A stretch of DNA of 64,000 nt from Myxococcales bacterium 68-20 (lineage in GTDB: Bacteria > Myxococcota_A > Polyangia > Polyangiales > Polyangiaceae): the NCBI GenBank assembly GCA_001899635.1, contig MKVQ01000009.1:62001-126000 (forward strand), in the 5' to 3' direction. Positions 23,885-33,057 of the stretch are shown here, one piece after another. The notes under the pieces were generated by a model. It did not search any database and had not been told where the DNA came from. It saw nothing but the letters and a program-made list of their open reading frames with translations. Made by a program: the position numbers and the translations under genes. Numbering within the stretch: position 1 is the stretch's first letter; each line of letters starts with the position of its first letter.

Positions 23885-25353
23885 ATGTTAGAAGCGGTCA
23901 TGGCCAAGCTGGGGGACATGTCCGACGAGGAGCTGCTCGCGCGTCTGCGCGGGCATGTCGGCAAGGGCAACGTCTGGCACGCGGAGCTCATCGCGTACCT
24001 CGTCGAGGTCGAAGAGCGGCGGCTCGATCGCGTTCACGCGTGCTCGTCGATGTGGGATTTCTGCACGCGCAAGCTCGGGATGAGTGAGGGCGAGGCGCAT
24101 CGTCGGATCGCGGCGGCTCGCGCCGTCCGACGCTTTCCCCAGGTGCTGGGATTCATCGAACGGGGCGAGATCCGTCTGTGCGCTCTCTACGCGCTGCGGA
24201 AACACCTCACGAACGACAACGTCGACGAGCTGCTGCGCGAGGCGTCCGGCAAGAGCACGCGGGAGGTCGAGAAGATGGTCGCCGCGCGCTTTCCGCGTCC
24301 GGACGTACCTACGTGCGTCGAGCCGGTAGCGCCTCGAGCGCTGCTGTCGCCGGTATCGCCGATCGTCGCGACACACACCGATGCAGCGCCCACGTGGTCT
24401 CTGTCGCTGGCGGCCTCGCCCGCGCCCGGACCTCGGCCAAGGGTCGAACCGCTCTCGGCGACGAGGTACCGCGTCGAGCTCGCCGTGAGCGCCGGGACGA
24501 AGGACAAGATCGACCGGATCAAGGACCTGATGCGCCATCGCAACCCGACCGGCGATCTGGAGATCATCCTCGAGGCGTCGCTCGCGCTGCTGCTCGTCCA
24601 GCTGGAGAAGGAAAGGCTCGGCAGACGCGTCGTGCCAGGAGGCGCAAGCTTGCCGAGACGACAAAGGCGTGCGTCTCGTCCGCCTTCGAGCAGGCTGAAA
24701 GCGCGACTCGAGCACCTACCGCCCCCATCCGTGTGGAGGCGACGGAGGGCTATCCGACCGCACACGTGAGCTCGGAGACCGGGACGCAGGCTCAAGACGC
24801 GCACATGCATGCGGACGCGCCCAGCGGCAATCAGGGAGTGTCGGCGTCCGGTCCCGCGAAGGCCGAGCGGAGCAAGGCGGAGCCGGCTGCGCCCGCGCCT
24901 GCAGCGAAGGCGTCGCGACGGGGATCTCGATATGTCCCGGCAGAGCTGCGGCGAGAGGTCTTCGCGCGAGACGGCGAACGCTGCACCTACGTTGGCCCTG
25001 ACGGCGATCGCTGCCCGGCGCGCGGCTACCTCGAGCTGGATCACATCCCCCCGAAGGCATTCGGAGGCACTGAGACGGCGGCCAACCTGCGAGTGAGGTG
25101 CAGGGCACACAATGCGCTCTACGCCGAGCAGGTCTTCGGCCGCGTGCACGTCGCAGGCCGCATGGACTTGCGCCACCGCAAGTACGCAGCTCCGAGGCCG
25201 ACCTCCTTCGAGACCGCCGCCCGAGGCCTTCTGGCCATGGGCTTTCGCGAGACCGAAGCGCGGCGCGCGCTCGAGACACTCGCGACGAAGCACGACATCG
25301 AAGCCGCTCCCGTCGAGACGGTCCTCCGCGAGGCGCTCCTCGTTCTCACCTAG
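23885..25353 (+). pseudogene. HNH endonuclease gene, interrupted by a frameshift
   Basis: The first frame (from ATG 23885 or 23900) encodes an N-terminal region typical of myxobacterial HNH proteins (MSDEELLARLRGHVGKGNVW, MWDFCTRKLGMSEGEAHRRI, then VSAGTKDKIDRIKDLMRHRNPTGDLE) up to LLLVQLEKE near 24610. The expected continuation is in another frame, from about 24640 (RRKLAETTKA) through a complete HNH domain (AELRREVFARDGERCTYV, RCPARGYLELDHIPPKAFGG, NLRVRCRAHNALYA) to the stop at 25353. A one-base deletion or a two-base insertion at 24610-24650 would explain it; a sequencing error is also possible. The C-terminal 50 residues resemble a RuvA C-terminal (UBA-like) three-helix module (TSFETAARGLLAMGFRETEA). 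Confidence 0.75.
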
Positions 25354-25637
25354 CCGTCGCCGTCGACACCGACCACCTTCGAGACGCCGCCGGAGGTCTG
25401 CGGTCCCTCGGCTTCGCGAGCCCGAAGCGCGGCGCGCGCTCGAGCCACTCGCGACGAAGCACGACATCGAAGCCGCTCCCGTCGAGACGATCCTCCGCGA
25501 GCGCTCCTCGTTCTCACGTAGCCCGTCACCACCGCCGCCGACCTCCTTCGAGACCGCCGCCCGAGGCCTCCTGTCCATGGGCTTTCGCGAGACCGACGCG
25601 CGTCGAGCAGGCGAGACGCTCGTATCGAAGCCGCTCC
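25198..25637 (+). repeat. Three tandem copies of the 3' module of the HNH gene
   Basis: A roughly 170-bp unit covering the C-terminal RuvA-like module, stop codon and trailer occurs at 25198-25369 (part of the gene), 25370-25537 and 25538 onward. Shared landmarks are the stretch coding TSFETAARGL, the string AAGCACGACATCGAAGCCGC (copies 1 and 2), and CTCGTTCTCAC before each stop. Copies 2 and 3 carry frame-breaking indels and are not coding. Copy 3 stops at about 25637, where an inverse gene begins, and its tail resumes near 26000. Confidence 0.8.
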
Positions 25638-25640
25638 CGG

Positions 25641-25982
25641 CTAGACCATCCCGGCTGTCTTCGGCTCGAATGTCGCGAGTGTCTCTCCCATCTCGAGCGT
25701 GGCGACGATCGCGACGTCGCCGGCGGCGCGCAGAGCGGAGAACGCTCGCATGATCAGCTCACGCAGCTCGGACTCGTTCGCGACGTAATAGTCGCGAACG
25801 ATGAGCACCGTTGGAAAGCGCTCGAACCCCTCCGCACGGACCTTGGCGTGCCGAACGAAGAGCTCTCGTTTCGCGCTCTCGAAGCTGTCATCGGATCGCC
25901 GTGCCAACGGTCCAGCGACAACACCGAGGCGCCCGGCGACTCGCGCCAGGTCTCGGTCGTCGACAAACACGTAGCCGGTCAT
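25641..25982 (-). CDS. Hypothetical protein, 113 aa, lying inside the third repeat copy
   Basis: I do not recognise the family. The product begins MTGYVFVDDRDLARVAGRLG and contains RFPTVLIVRDYYVANESELRELI with a helical C-terminal half, consistent with a small soluble alpha/beta domain. The ATG at 25982 is the best start; the ribosome site is weak (GTGAGT). The gene runs opposite to the repeats and exactly fills the break in copy 3, so it looks inserted or captured during repeat expansion. Codon third positions are GC-rich like other genes here. Confidence 0.6.
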   Translation of the reverse strand: MTGYVFVDDRDLARVAGRLGVVAGPLARRSDDSFESAKRELFVRHAKVRAEGFERFPTVLIVRDYYVANESELRELIMRAFSALRAAGDVAIVATLEMGETLATFEPKTAGMV

Positions 25983-25997
25983 ACTCACGCGGGCCCC

Positions 25998-26026
25998 CTT
26001 CTCGTTCTCACCTAGCCGTCGCCGCC
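25998..26026 (+). repeat. Tail of the interrupted third repeat copy
   Basis: CTCGTTCTCACCTAGCCGTC at 26001-26020 is identical to the end of copy 1 (25339-25358). It continues copy 3 after the inverse gene. Confidence 0.75.
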
Positions 26027-26091
26027 GGAGCACCGCCGCCCCGCTCGCCCGCACACGGAGCGCGCCGGTCCCGCCTCCAGCGCGCGCAAGC

Positions 26092-26691
26092 TCACTTCGC
26101 CTTGCCGTTGGGATAGATGGTCTCGCCCTTCTTCAGCATCTCGACGAAGCCCTCGATCTTTCGCTTCCGCCCGGCCGCGGTCTTCATGCTGAGGGTCCGG
26201 AACGTCAACGCGAAGCGGTTCTGCGACGAGAGCTTCTGATACATCGCCAGGGCCTTCGGCTCGGATCGGATCGCCGCGAGCAGATCCGCGGGCGCCTCGG
26301 TCGTGGTCATGCCGTACGCCTTCTCCCAGCGGCCATCCGCTTTCGCGGCGTCGACCTGAGCGATGCCCGGAGGCTGCATCCTGCCGCCCTTGGTCAGCCG
26401 CTCGACATTGGCGACGTTGATCTGACTCCAGACGCTCTTCTTGCCGCGCGGCGTGTAGCGCTGCAGAAAGCTCTTGGCGTCGAAGCCCTTGCGAACGCCG
26501 TCGATCCAGCCCCAGCAGAGCACCACGTCGATGGCTTCCTTGGGCGTGATCGACGCGAGCCCGGAGTCCACCTTGTGGATCTTGATCCAGAGCTCGTTCT
26601 CCTTGCTCCAGTGCTTGGCGAGCCAGTCGTAGAAACGCTGCTCGTCCTTGAACTCACGGACCTTGGTGGGATCGACCGGGATCGGCGCCAT
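26092..26691 (-). CDS. YdeI/OmpD-associated-family protein
   Basis: 199 residues. The N-terminal half (FYDWLAKHWSKENELWIKIHK, DVVLCWGWIDGVRKGFDAKSF, RYTPRGKKSVWSQINVANVERL) is the YdeI/OmpD-associated domain, and the C-terminal half ends with the helical segment (FRTLSMKTAAGRKRKIEGFVE) typical of the family. Function is not established; some members are linked to peptide resistance. Cytoplasmic, no signal peptide. Stands alone. Confidence 0.85.
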   Translation of the reverse strand: MAPIPVDPTKVREFKDEQRFYDWLAKHWSKENELWIKIHKVDSGLASITPKEAIDVVLCWGWIDGVRKGFDAKSFLQRYTPRGKKSVWSQINVANVERLTKGGRMQPPGIAQVDAAKADGRWEKAYGMTTTEAPADLLAAIRSEPKALAMYQKLSSQNRFALTFRTLSMKTAAGRKRKIEGFVEMLKKGETIYPNGKAK

Positions 26692-27023
26692 CAGTCGGCC
26701 TGGCCCTTGCCGAGCGCGGGAGCGAGGCTGGCGGTCTGCAAGACAGCGCTGTCATCGGAGCCGACTTCGTTGGTCGCCTGGTAGACCGGAAAGCTCGTTT
26801 CGATCATCTCGAACTACGAGCCTAGACCAACTGGGTCGGCGGTTCCTCGCTCGCATTGCGAGGGGGGGCCGCGAGCACTCTTCGCCGGGCTCCGAGTGCT
26901 CGCGCTCGTCGCGGCCCCCGGCGACCTCGGCGACGTACGGCGGCCCCGATTCGTTCTTGCCCAGCACGCGCTCGGGGACTGCTCGCCTTCCCACGCCGCC
27001 GCCGCGCGTGGGAGACTCGACGC
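26692..27023. other. Gene-free interval of 332 bp
   Basis: Divergent upstream region of the YdeI-like gene and the 27024 gene. I see no RNA gene, strong hairpin or recognisable promoter in it. Confidence 0.5.
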
Positions 27024-27599
27024 ATGGGCCGGTTTCTCTACGCAGGCGCGGACGTGCGAGCTTACCCGTCCGGCGATAGTGACTGGACGCCGGAGCGCCG
27101 GATGGACTACCTGCTGCGCCCGGAGGTCACGTTTCCGCTGAGCGTCGATCCGCAGGTCTGGAAGCGGTTTCCTACCGACCTTCCGGGCCCGCTAGCGTGG
27201 ATACCCATCGTGGAAGTCGAGAGACGCGTCGCCTTGATGCCGTCGAAGCATCGCCTCTGCGTCGCGATCTTCGGAGCAGCAGCTGAGGATGACGCGGAGG
27301 CAGAAGATCTCCGCAGGCGCACCGGGGCGGAGACTGCACTTACAGCCGACCAGGCATGGACTTTCGTCGGCTTCGACGTGGCGGACGACGTGATTGGCGT
27401 CAGCGGCTTGTCGAACTGCGGGTACGGCGAGGAGCTCGATGAGCTCCGTGCAGCCTGGGCGTCACGCCTGAACGAGCACGGTCTCTTCAGACACCTCGAT
27501 GAGGCATTCGGCTTCCGCAAGCTGACGGATGCGCGCGTAAGCGAGCACGCTCCGTTCACCGTCTATGGGATCTGGGTCGTGCTTGACCTTTCAACCTGA
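27024..27599 (+). CDS. Hypothetical protein, 191 aa
   Basis: Unrecognised soluble protein. Begins MGRFLYAGADVRAYPSGDSD and contains EVTFPLSVDPQVWKRFPTDLPGPLAWIP and ISGLSNCGYGEELDEL-like segments (GVSGLSNCGYG). The ATG at 27024 follows GGGAG by about nine bases. Trp, Phe and Tyr are evenly spread and codon use is normal for this chromosome, so I take it as real. No signal peptide. No operon partner on the plus strand; the region to 27855 appears empty. Confidence 0.65.
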   Translation: MGRFLYAGADVRAYPSGDSDWTPERRMDYLLRPEVTFPLSVDPQVWKRFPTDLPGPLAWIPIVEVERRVALMPSKHRLCVAIFGAAAEDDAEAEDLRRRTGAETALTADQAWTFVGFDVADDVIGVSGLSNCGYGEELDELRAAWASRLNEHGLFRHLDEAFGFRKLTDARVSEHAPFTVYGIWVVLDLST

Positions 27600-27855
27600 C
27601 GGCAAGGACCGTCGGTCGATTCCCGGACCGCAGCTCGCTGCCCTCACCTGCCAGGAGTCGACGACGCGCGCACCGAGCAGCGCCGCGTAGCAAGGGGCCT
27701 CGAGGCCAAGTTCGCGCTCGCGAAGCGAGCATCCATCGCGAAGTGAAAGCGTGAAGTCTTCATGGGCGCACGCCTCCTTCCCGACGGCAAGCGCTCCTCG
27801 ACGCATGAGCGAGCCCTGCAGCGAGCGCCATCGCGGTCGCCCTTCTCCGCCATCC

Positions 27856-29487
27856 TCACGGCGTCGGCTCGCTTGACTCGACGACCTCGTCGCTCGGCGT
27901 CGCCGGAACGAGCAGCGCGCGCAGTGCATCGAGGTCCGGGGGCTTGACGAGGTGCTCGTCGAAGCCGGCCTCACGAGCGCGGCGGCGGTCCTCCTGCTGC
28001 CCCCAGCCCGTCAAGGCGACGAGCTTGGGTCTGCGCGTGCCCGACTCACTCCGGATGCACCTCGCGGCTTGATAGCCGTCCAGCTTCGGCATGCCGATGT
28101 CGAGGATCGCAACGTCGGGGTGGAAGGCACGCGCCACCTCGACGGCCTCAGCACCGTCGTAGGCGAGGGCCACGTCGCCTCCCAGCGCGCGCAGCAACTC
28201 ACCGAGCATGTCGGCGGAATCCCGGTTGTCGTCGGCGATGAGCACACGACAGCGGATCGGCGCCTGGCCCTCGGGGGCGCGCGAAGCAGGGGCGGCAGCA
28301 GCCGTCTCGGGCGCGGCGAGCGGCAACCGGACGATGAACTCGGCGCCGCGGCCCTCGCCCTCACTGCGCCCTTCGATGGTGCCGCCGTGCATCTCCGCGA
28401 GGCGGCGCGAAAGCGCGAGGCCGATGCCGAGTCCGCTCGAGCGCTCGCTCTTGGAGAACATCTCGAAGAGGCGGCTCGCGAACTCCTGTGCGAATCCCAC
28501 ACCGGTATCGCGCACCGAGACCCACGCCGCTCCCTCGTGCTCCTTGGCGACGAGTGTGATGCGCCCGCCACGTTCGGTGAAGCGCGCCGCGTTGTTGAGC
28601 AGGTTGGAGAAGATTTGCGCGAGCCGCACCGGGTCACCATGGAGCCAGAGGGGCTGCTGCGGCAGCTCGACCTCAAGCCGATGGCCAGCTTCGCGAATGA
28701 GCGGAATGCTCGTCTCCATCGCGTTGTGCACGACGCTGCCCAGCTCGATGCGCTCGCGTCGCAATTCGAGCATGCCGCGGTCAATCCGGGACACCTCGAG
28801 AAGATCGTCGACCAGCCTCACGAGATGGTTGACCTGGCGCTCCATCACCTCCCGCTCATTGGCTGTCGTGTCATCGTCGCGTGCCTTCACCCCCAGCAGG
28901 CTGAGCGCGCTGCGCAGTGGCGCGAGCGGGTTACGTAGCTCGTGCGCGAGCATCGCAATGAACTCGTCCTTCCGCCGATCGGACTCGCGCAGCGCTTGCT
29001 CTGCCTTGCGACGCTCCGTGACATCGCGCGTGAGCGCGAGCTGCGCTGTCGTACCGTCCGGCGTCCGGAGAGGGGCCGCGTGGGTCTCCATGTGCCTTCG
29101 CTCACCCGAGAGCCCGATCATGTCGAACTCGAGCGTTTCCTTGGTGCCGCCGCAGACCCTTTCGTTGAACGCGCGATAGACGTCGCGATGCTCCGGGGCG
29201 ATCAACAAGTCGTAGATGTTCCTTCCCACGACGTCCTCGGCACGACTGGCGCCGACCATGGAGAGCCCCGCCGGATTCATCTGCAGCAAGGTCCCGTCGC
29301 AGGCGACGAGCTTCACGCACTCGGGCGTCGTCTCGACCACTGCGCGCAGGTGCTCCTCGCGCGCGCGCGCCCTCGCTTCGGCGTCTGCCGTCGCAAGCAT
29401 GCGTTCGGAGCCGAGCGACTCCCCTTCCCAACCTCCCTCGGGTCGACCGGTCGAGTCGCAGACGACGTTTGCCTCGAGCTGGGACAT
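27856..29487 (-). CDS. PAS hybrid histidine kinase with C-terminal receiver
   Basis: About 543 residues, soluble. PAS domain (about 45-165), HisKA with MLAHELRNPL, HATPase with FSNLLNNAARFTERGG (N-box) and DTGVGF, GLGIGLALSRRLAEMHGG, then a receiver (about 420-535) with Asp in VAILDIGMPKLDG and Lys in LVKPPD. All catalytic motifs are intact. The receiver probably takes part in an intramolecular phosphorelay; no cognate output protein is adjacent. The ATG at 29487 is used; a TTG one codon earlier is possible. Confidence 0.92.
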   Translation of the reverse strand: MSQLEANVVCDSTGRPEGGWEGESLGSERMLATADAEARARAREEHLRAVVETTPECVKLVACDGTLLQMNPAGLSMVGASRAEDVVGRNIYDLLIAPEHRDVYRAFNERVCGGTKETLEFDMIGLSGERRHMETHAAPLRTPDGTTAQLALTRDVTERRKAEQALRESDRRKDEFIAMLAHELRNPLAPLRSALSLLGVKARDDDTTANEREVMERQVNHLVRLVDDLLEVSRIDRGMLELRRERIELGSVVHNAMETSIPLIREAGHRLEVELPQQPLWLHGDPVRLAQIFSNLLNNAARFTERGGRITLVAKEHEGAAWVSVRDTGVGFAQEFASRLFEMFSKSERSSGLGIGLALSRRLAEMHGGTIEGRSEGEGRGAEFIVRLPLAAPETAAAAPASRAPEGQAPIRCRVLIADDNRDSADMLGELLRALGGDVALAYDGAEAVEVARAFHPDVAILDIGMPKLDGYQAARCIRSESGTRRPKLVALTGWGQQEDRRRAREAGFDEHLVKPPDLDALRALLVPATPSDEVVESSEPTP

Positions 29488-29864
29488 CAACGGCTGGGCC
29501 TCTTCGCCCGCGAGAGGAGCTGGTGACTTCGGGCGAAACGCGCGCCTACCGCTCGCCCCATCGAGCCGTCAAGCCGGTCAGAACGCTTTCGAAGAACGCT
29601 GTTGGCTCACGGCCCACGCATCGCTCTCGAGCTCGGCTGCCTTCGGCGAGAAGGGCAAGACCGCGCAGTTGGCCTGATGCCAAGACGACGCCCGACGCCG
29701 AGGAACGACAACCGCTCATCGAGAGCGCCGTGTGAAGCTGCTCGAGGGCCTGTTCTCAACGCCTCCTCCTGGAAAGCTCATGCCGAGGCTCGACCCAGCA
29801 GTCGGCGCTGCTCGCAGGAGCGCGGCCCGCCGCGCCGAGAAGCTTGCTAGGGTGCCGGTTACTC
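29488..29864. other. Gene-free interval of 377 bp
   Basis: Divergent upstream region of the PAS hybrid kinase and rsmG. No convincing frame or RNA; no sigma-54-like element of the kind seen before 23 kb. Confidence 0.5.
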
Positions 29865-30572
29865 GTGACCAAAGACCAACGCGCGCCCCTCGCCCTTCCG
29901 CCCTCCGCTCCACTGGCCGTGCCCGATGGCTTCGGAGCTCGTCTCGACGCGCTCGGCGCCTCCGTGAGCGAGGCGTGCCTCGCGCAGCTCGGCGACTACC
30001 TCGGTCGGCTGTTCGCGATGAACGAGCAGATGAACCTCACCGCGATCACGGATCCGGAGAGCGCTTGGGAGCGTCACATCCTCGACGCGCTCACGCTCCT
30101 GCCGCTCTTGCCGCGCTTGCCCGATGTTCCAGCGGGAGGCAGCCTCCTCGACATCGGGTCGGGTGGAGGGATCCCCGGCATCCCGCTCGCGATCGCGCGG
30201 CCCGACCTGCACATCACGCTGGTCGAGGCGACGCAGAAGAAGGCTTCCTTTCTCTCCGCCGTGAGCGCGGCGATGGGCCTCTCCAACGTCTCGGTTCGCG
30301 CCGAACGCGCCGAGTCACTCGTCCGCGGTGAGCTCCACTCCGCCTTCGACGTCGTGACGGCGCGTGCCGTGGCACGCCTGATCACGTTGGCTCCGCTGAC
30401 CTTGCCGTTCGCGCGGCCCGGAGGCCTGGTGCTCCTCATCAAGGGTCAGCGAGCCGACGAGGAGCTCGCCGAGGCCTCCACCGTGCTCCGCAAGCAGCGC
30501 GCCGCGCACGAACGCACGGTCGCCACTCCGACCGGACGGATCGTGGTGCTTCGGCGCAACGCCAGCGCCTAG
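29865..30572 (+). CDS. rsmG: 16S rRNA (guanine-527-N7)-methyltransferase RsmG (GidB)
   Basis: 235 residues. The SAM-binding motif LLDIGSGGGIPGIPLAIARP and the following LVEATQKKASFL, plus the N-terminal YLGRLFAMNEQMNLTAITDP, are diagnostic of RsmG, which methylates G527 of 16S rRNA. The GTG at 29865 (VTKDQRAP) is chosen; a TTG seven codons earlier is also open. It is usually beside parA/parB in bacteria, but here its neighbours are a hybrid kinase and an acetyltransferase. A hairpin follows the stop. Confidence 0.95.
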   Translation: MTKDQRAPLALPPSAPLAVPDGFGARLDALGASVSEACLAQLGDYLGRLFAMNEQMNLTAITDPESAWERHILDALTLLPLLPRLPDVPAGGSLLDIGSGGGIPGIPLAIARPDLHITLVEATQKKASFLSAVSAAMGLSNVSVRAERAESLVRGELHSAFDVVTARAVARLITLAPLTLPFARPGGLVLLIKGQRADEELAEASTVLRKQRAAHERTVATPTGRIVVLRRNASA

Positions 30573-30581
30573 CGAGGAAAC

Positions 30582-30617
30582 GCGATAGGTACGCCGGACG
30601 GAGGGCGCGCCTATCGC
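30582..30617. terminator. Hairpin between convergent genes rsmG and the acetyltransferase
   Basis: GCGATAGG (30582-30589) pairs with CCTATCGC (30610-30617); an inner CGCC/GGCG stem and an eight-base loop continue it. No T-run follows. Location between two converging stops suggests a bidirectional terminator. Confidence 0.55.
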
Positions 30618-30649
30618 ATGAGAGCGGGCGCCCCGCTGGGCTGGTGACG

Positions 30650-31894
30650 TCAGAAGATCTCCGGGCACCACGGCGCGCGGTCGGTACGGAAGAGGGCGTC
30701 CGCGCGTGCGATGGCGCCCTCCGTCCTTTCCTCGATCTGGCCCGCGCGCGCGAGCTCGAAGGCACCGAACCCGCCGAGGTAGAGCGACGCGAGGGTGGAG
30801 ACATCGAGGGCGAGGTCGGCATCACCGTCCACGCGCCTCACGCCATCAGTTCCGATCCGCCAGCGACCGCGGTTGTGCTCGCAGAAGTCATCACGAACGT
30901 CGAGGACCACGCTCTCAGCGGCACCATACGATCGAGCGGAGAGCGCCGCTCCCACATCGACGAGCCGGACGAAGAGCGTGTCGTGGAGCCGAAATCCCGC
31001 GCGCCGGGGCGACGCGAGCAGCGTCCGAAGCACGTGATCCGTCGGAAGCGCTGCCGCTTCGATGCGCGCGGTCCAGTCGATGTCGAGCAGGTAGCGCCAG
31101 ATCGAGCGCGTCGCCTCGGGCGTCGCCCCCACGGCTTCGAGCACCTCGACCTTCCCGCAGGGCGAACCATGTTCGATCTTGAAGTGCATGCGATAGAGCG
31201 CGTAGGCATCTATTTGGCCGTCGACCTCGAGGACGACGTGCTGGAGCGGGCCACCACCGCCGCGTCGCTCGGGTAGGTCCGCGAGCCGTCGATGTTCCCA
31301 CCACGCCGGCGAGCGCGCGAGCATTCCCGGCGTCTGGCGTCGCGCGCGGTCGTAAACCTCCGGCAGGAGAGCGAGCGCCTCGCCGCGCGCAACGAGCCGC
31401 GTCTGCCCGATGGGCTCGAAGCGTCCTCGGAACGCCGAATCCCCGCGCGCGAGCGACATCTCGAGCCCCGAGACCGCGAGCCCATACCCGTACCTAACGT
31501 AGATCGTCTCCTCCGACGCCCAGAGGCACGCGACCGGCTCGCCGCGGCTCCGCACGTCGTCGAGCTGCGCACGCATGAGGGCGTGGAGCACGCCGCGCCG
31601 GCGATGCGTCGGAAGCACGCCCACGACGGTGACACCGGCAGCGCGTACAGCTCCGCCGGGGATCGTGAGCTCGAACGAGAACGCGCCCGCTCCTCCGACG
31701 ATCGCAGCGTCGGGCGGAGAGCCGTCGTAGGCAGCGTGCATGCGCTCGAGCTCGAAGAAACGTAGCCATCGATCGAGCCATGCCTGATCGGCTTCTCCGC
31801 CGAAATAGTGGAGGATCGCCGCCGCGCGCGCGAGCTCCGACGGGTGTTCGCACGGCTTCACGGTCACGCGACGCTTGATCGAATCGGAGGGCAT
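30650..31894 (-). CDS. Eis-like GNAT N-acetyltransferase with SCP2-like C-terminal domain
   Basis: 414 residues, full length for the Eis family. The first GNAT domain carries the acetyl-CoA loop VGVLPTHRRRGVLHALM near residue 95; a second GNAT-like region follows, and the last 100 residues are the SCP2-like domain. The chain ends CPEIF; in Eis the terminal carboxylate of a C-terminal Phe acts as general base (family knowledge), so the catalytic end looks conserved. It acetylates amines on proteins or drugs; the natural substrate is unknown. Confidence 0.88.
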   Translation of the reverse strand: MPSDSIKRRVTVKPCEHPSELARAAAILHYFGGEADQAWLDRWLRFFELERMHAAYDGSPPDAAIVGGAGAFSFELTIPGGAVRAAGVTVVGVLPTHRRRGVLHALMRAQLDDVRSRGEPVACLWASEETIYVRYGYGLAVSGLEMSLARGDSAFRGRFEPIGQTRLVARGEALALLPEVYDRARRQTPGMLARSPAWWEHRRLADLPERRGGGGPLQHVVLEVDGQIDAYALYRMHFKIEHGSPCGKVEVLEAVGATPEATRSIWRYLLDIDWTARIEAAALPTDHVLRTLLASPRRAGFRLHDTLFVRLVDVGAALSARSYGAAESVVLDVRDDFCEHNRGRWRIGTDGVRRVDGDADLALDVSTLASLYLGGFGAFELARAGQIEERTEGAIARADALFRTDRAPWCPEIF

Positions 31895-32091
31895 CCGCGC
31901 ATTCTAACCACACGCGACGCGGCCTTCGCGCGCTCCGAAGACGGAGCGCCGGCGTACTCACTCGAGCATCGTCTCTCCGCTTCGTGCTCCCCCTCGAGCT
32001 CGACCGCGACGTCCGAAAACAGCGCCGCATCCACTGCTCCGTGTCCGGCTTCGCGGACGCAGGCGCCATCTCGCCGCGCGAAGGACCAGCG

Positions 32092-33057
32092 TCACGGCGC
32101 CATGATGCGCCCCGGAGCTCCGTTCGCTCCGTTGACCGTGTGGCACGAGTTGCAGTCGCCCGACGTCACGGAGCCGACCATCGCGCGCGTCTGCTGGCCA
32201 TTTCGCACGACCGCCTTGAACGGCGGGCGCGGCTGCTCCCCGTTGCGGGTGGAGAAGTTGCCTGCCGCGTTGACGGGCAGGTTGAACGTGCGATTCCGCG
32301 AGTCGGTGATCACGACGGTGAGCTGAGGCGGCGGCGCGGATCCGACGCAGTTGTTTGGCTCGTGCAGGCTCGGGTAGACCGTGCCCGCGATGCGGAGGTT
32401 GGGACCGCCCTGCTGCTGGTGGCAAGCGTTGCAGGCCTGACCGGGGTTCATCAGCGGAGAACCGGCGTTGCCCAGGTCCCAGGTCTTCCCGCTCGTGCAC
32501 TTCACCGTGATGGGCGCGCCTCCGTCGGTCGCACCACCATCCCCCGGCGCTCCGCCGTCGGGAGGCGGGTCCGTGCATGCCGAGGGATTCCTCGGCGCAC
32601 CGGCGTCGAGCCATTCTGCGAAGGTCGCGATCTCGTCGTCCTCCGGCGGGACCGCAGGCGTCGGAGGCATCGTCTTCGCCATCATCTCCGCGAGCGCCGC
32701 CTGCGCCATCGTCTTGTTGGGATCCTTCTTCGACGGCGCCTTCAGATCGTCGTAGTCGAGGAGCGGCGGCGGGTTGTCCGTGCTGTGACAGGCGATGCAG
32801 CGGTTCTCCAGGATCCCTTGCACGTCGCACGGAAGCCCGGTCGCGAGCCCGCTCCCTGCGGGGCCCGGCGGCGGCGACGATGACGATGGCTCCGACCCCG
32901 GTGGAATGACGCTCGAGCCGGCGTCCTCTTCACCGGTCACATCTTCGCTGTCCGATGACGACGAGCCACTGCAGGCGACGGCGACGATCGCCGCGGCGAA
33001 CACGGGAAGCGTCAGAAGGATGATGGGGTGACGCAAAGCCGACTCCATGGTTCGCAT
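32092..33057 (-). CDS. Lipoprotein with three CXXCH heme c sites
   Basis: 321 residues. Signal peptide with lipobox AIVAVACSGSS (Cys near residue 29), then a Ser/Pro-rich linker. Three heme c motifs: CIACH in a cytochrome-like segment (ILENRCIACHSTDNPP), CNACHQQQGG and, near the C-terminus, CNSCHTVNG. Between the last two is a beta-rich stretch (LTVVITDSRNRTFNLPVN). It is probably an outer-membrane or periplasmic electron carrier of unknown partner. The ATG at 33057 or 33048 may be used. Confidence 0.8.
   Translation of the reverse strand: MRTMESALRHPIILLTLPVFAAAIVAVACSGSSSSDSEDVTGEEDAGSSVIPPGSEPSSSSPPPGPAGSGLATGLPCDVQGILENRCIACHSTDNPPPLLDYDDLKAPSKKDPNKTMAQAALAEMMAKTMPPTPAVPPEDDEIATFAEWLDAGAPRNPSACTDPPPDGGAPGDGGATDGGAPITVKCTSGKTWDLGNAGSPLMNPGQACNACHQQQGGPNLRIAGTVYPSLHEPNNCVGSAPPPQLTVVITDSRNRTFNLPVNAAGNFSTRNGEQPRPPFKAVVRNGQQTRAMVGSVTSGDCNSCHTVNGANGAPGRIMAP

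Noticed and set aside
23391-23991. Overlapping frames of 130-190 codons on both strands
   Set aside because: No domain, no ribosome site, biased composition; counted as gene-free.
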